From Bradyrhizobium quebecense (GTDB taxonomy: Bacteria; Pseudomonadota; Alphaproteobacteria; Rhizobiales; Xanthobacteraceae), in NCBI RefSeq assembly GCF_013373795.3, contig NZ_CP088022.1, positions 4,092,001 through 4,156,000 of the forward strand: a stretch of 64,000 nucleotides of DNA, read 5' to 3'. Positions 62,891-64,000 of this stretch are shown here, in pieces. The notes under the pieces were generated by a model that was given only the letters and a program-made list of their open reading frames with translations, was not told where the DNA came from and made no database searches. The first letter of the stretch is position 1; each line of letters starts with the position of its first letter. A program made the translations under genes and the position numbers.

Positions 62891-63907
62891 TCAGCCGGCG
62901 ATGCGGCGCGGTCCCTTGCGCATCGTCGATGCGGCGGGCCGGGCCGGCGATTCCAGGCAGCGGATCGCGATCTCGAGGCTCGCCACGCCTTCGTCGCCGG
63001 ACACCGCCGGCAGCTTGCCGGTGCGCACGGCATCGAGGAAGGCGATCAGCTCGGCGCGCAACGGCTCGTCGTGCCCGACCGGCAGATGACGCATCGAATA
63101 GCTGCCGTCCGGCTTGAAGCCGAAGCATTCGGTGACCTGGCGCGTGAGCAGGTCGCCCATCACGTATTTGCCGCGGGTCGCGACCGTCACGTTGCGCGCC
63201 TTGAACGGCGTCAGCCAGTTGGTGTTGATGTGGGCGAGCACACCGGACGCCGTGCGGAATTGCAGCAGCGCGATGTCCTCGCGCTCGGCGACCGCGCTCG
63301 AAAGCTGCGGCTGCACCTCGACGATGTCGGACTCGGTGAACCAGCGGATCAGGTCGATGTCGTGCACGGCGAGGTCGATCACGACGCCGACATTGGACAT
63401 CCGCGGCGGGAACGGGCCGACCCGGGTGATGCCGATCGACAGGATATCCTCGCCCGAGATCGCCTGCTTGATCGCGGCGACCGCCGGATTGAAGCGCTCG
63501 ACATGGCCGACCATTAGCGTGACGCCGGCCCGCTCGGCGGCTGCGACGATCTCGCGGCCCTCTTCGACCGTGGAGGCGACCGGCTTTTCGACCAGGATGT
63601 GGATGTTGCGCGCGATGCAGGCGAGCGCGATCTCGTGATGAAGGTGGGTGGGTGCTGCGATCGTCACCGCATCGATGCCCTCGGCAAGCAGCTGATCGAG
63701 GCTTTCGAAGGCGCGGCAACCGACCAGGTCGATGGCGCGTGTGCGGTGCTCCGGCAGCGGATCGACGATGCCGATCAGCACGACGCCGGGCAGTCCGGCC
63801 AGCACGCGGGCATGGTTGCTGCCCATCACGCCGGCGCCGATCACGCCGACGCGCAATGCGCGGCCGATATCGGCCCTCGCGCCGGCTGCGGACACTTTTG
63901 CATTCAT
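62891..63907 (-). CDS. gnnA: Gfo/Idh/MocA oxidoreductase (GnnA-like UDP-sugar 3-dehydrogenase)
   Basis: 338 residues. NAD-binding GVIGAGVMGSNHARVL at residues 21-36. The catalytic Lys is in ILVEKPVAST near 107 (EKP motif), and HDIDLIRWF near 195 holds the active-site His. WlbA/GnnA-type enzymes oxidise C3 of a UDP-GlcNAc derivative. The ATG at 63907 is 33 bp beyond the downstream gene start region, and the aminotransferase follows in the same direction. The substrate is inferred from the pairing. Two inverted repeats (63944-63974) precede the start. Confidence 0.72.
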   Translation of the reverse strand: MNAKVSAAGARADIGRALRVGVIGAGVMGSNHARVLAGLPGVVLIGIVDPLPEHRTRAIDLVGCRAFESLDQLLAEGIDAVTIAAPTHLHHEIALACIARNIHILVEKPVASTVEEGREIVAAAERAGVTLMVGHVERFNPAVAAIKQAISGEDILSIGITRVGPFPPRMSNVGVVIDLAVHDIDLIRWFTESDIVEVQPQLSSAVAEREDIALLQFRTASGVLAHINTNWLTPFKARNVTVATRGKYVMGDLLTRQVTECFGFKPDGSYSMRHLPVGHDEPLRAELIAFLDAVRTGKLPAVSGDEGVASLEIAIRCLESPARPAASTMRKGPRRIAG

Positions 63908-63943
63908 ATCGTAGACCCCAAGTAGCGTTCTGGCGGTTGTCCC

Positions 63944-63974
63944 GGCTCCTCAAGGAGCCATCCCGGCTCCGGGA
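63944..63974. repeat. Two short inverted repeats upstream of the gnnA-like gene
   Basis: GGCTCC-TCAA-GGAGCC (63944-63959) and TCCCGG-CT-CCGGGA (63961-63974) lie side by side, 37-67 bp before the start codon. They may be a leader hairpin or the end of an upstream gene outside the window. Confidence 0.35.
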
Positions 63975-64000
63975 GAATCAGACCAAGGCCCCTCGTCCCG

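Overview
The window is high-GC alphaproteobacterial DNA and most resembles Bradyrhizobium or a close Nitrobacteraceae relative. The reasons are a giant GPR/RgsE-like polar-growth protein, DUF1127 and MocR genes, a candidate gnnA/gnnB pair for a diamino-glucose lipid A, FixK/FNR-type boxes, and short intergenic palindromes ending in CTAG or built around GCATGATC. I saw no rRNA, tRNA or CRISPR array. Assignments come from motif reading alone, with no database search.

Layout. 1-2.9 kb: a clipped minus-strand gene, an FAD oxidoreductase, a SixA-type phosphatase and a universal stress protein. 2.9-12.6 kb: a stress-flavoured block with an HdeD-like protein, a small ion channel, two secreted arylsulfatases, an NDUFA9-like reductase, a VOC protein and bacterioferritin. 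TTGA-N6-TCAA boxes lie upstream of three of its genes. 13-21 kb: two GGDEF-EAL proteins around a DUF1127/MocR divergent pair and two membrane proteins. 21-31.4 kb: a frameshifted S9 peptidase, a DHA2-type MFS exporter, a UPF0104/LPG-synthase-like membrane protein, an SGNH hydrolase, a DUF2147 protein, a ferredoxin-NADP reductase, a frameshifted thioesterase and a [2Fe-2S] ferredoxin.

31.5-45.7 kb: an Hpt protein divergent from the 1978-residue GPR/RgsE-like gene, which has a CtrA-type TTAA-N7-TTAA upstream. Then come an Mla-type MCE/ABC lipid transport operon, a DgcA-like epimerase, an MFS transporter and two conserved hypotheticals. 45.8-51 kb: a secreted caspase-like gene cut by an IS630-family element at a CTAG site. 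A second element, IS91-like with a tyrosine recombinase, lies inside the first. Removing the insertion restores the caspase-like reading frame.

51-64 kb: threonine dehydratase, a metallophosphoesterase/glycosyltransferase pair, ThiD, a stand-alone RAM domain, two c-type cytochromes around a CHRD protein, a molybdopterin hydroxylase large subunit, MurJ and the gnnB/gnnA-like pair. MurJ, the LpxH-like enzyme, the Mla operon and the GPR-like protein give much of the window an envelope-biogenesis theme.
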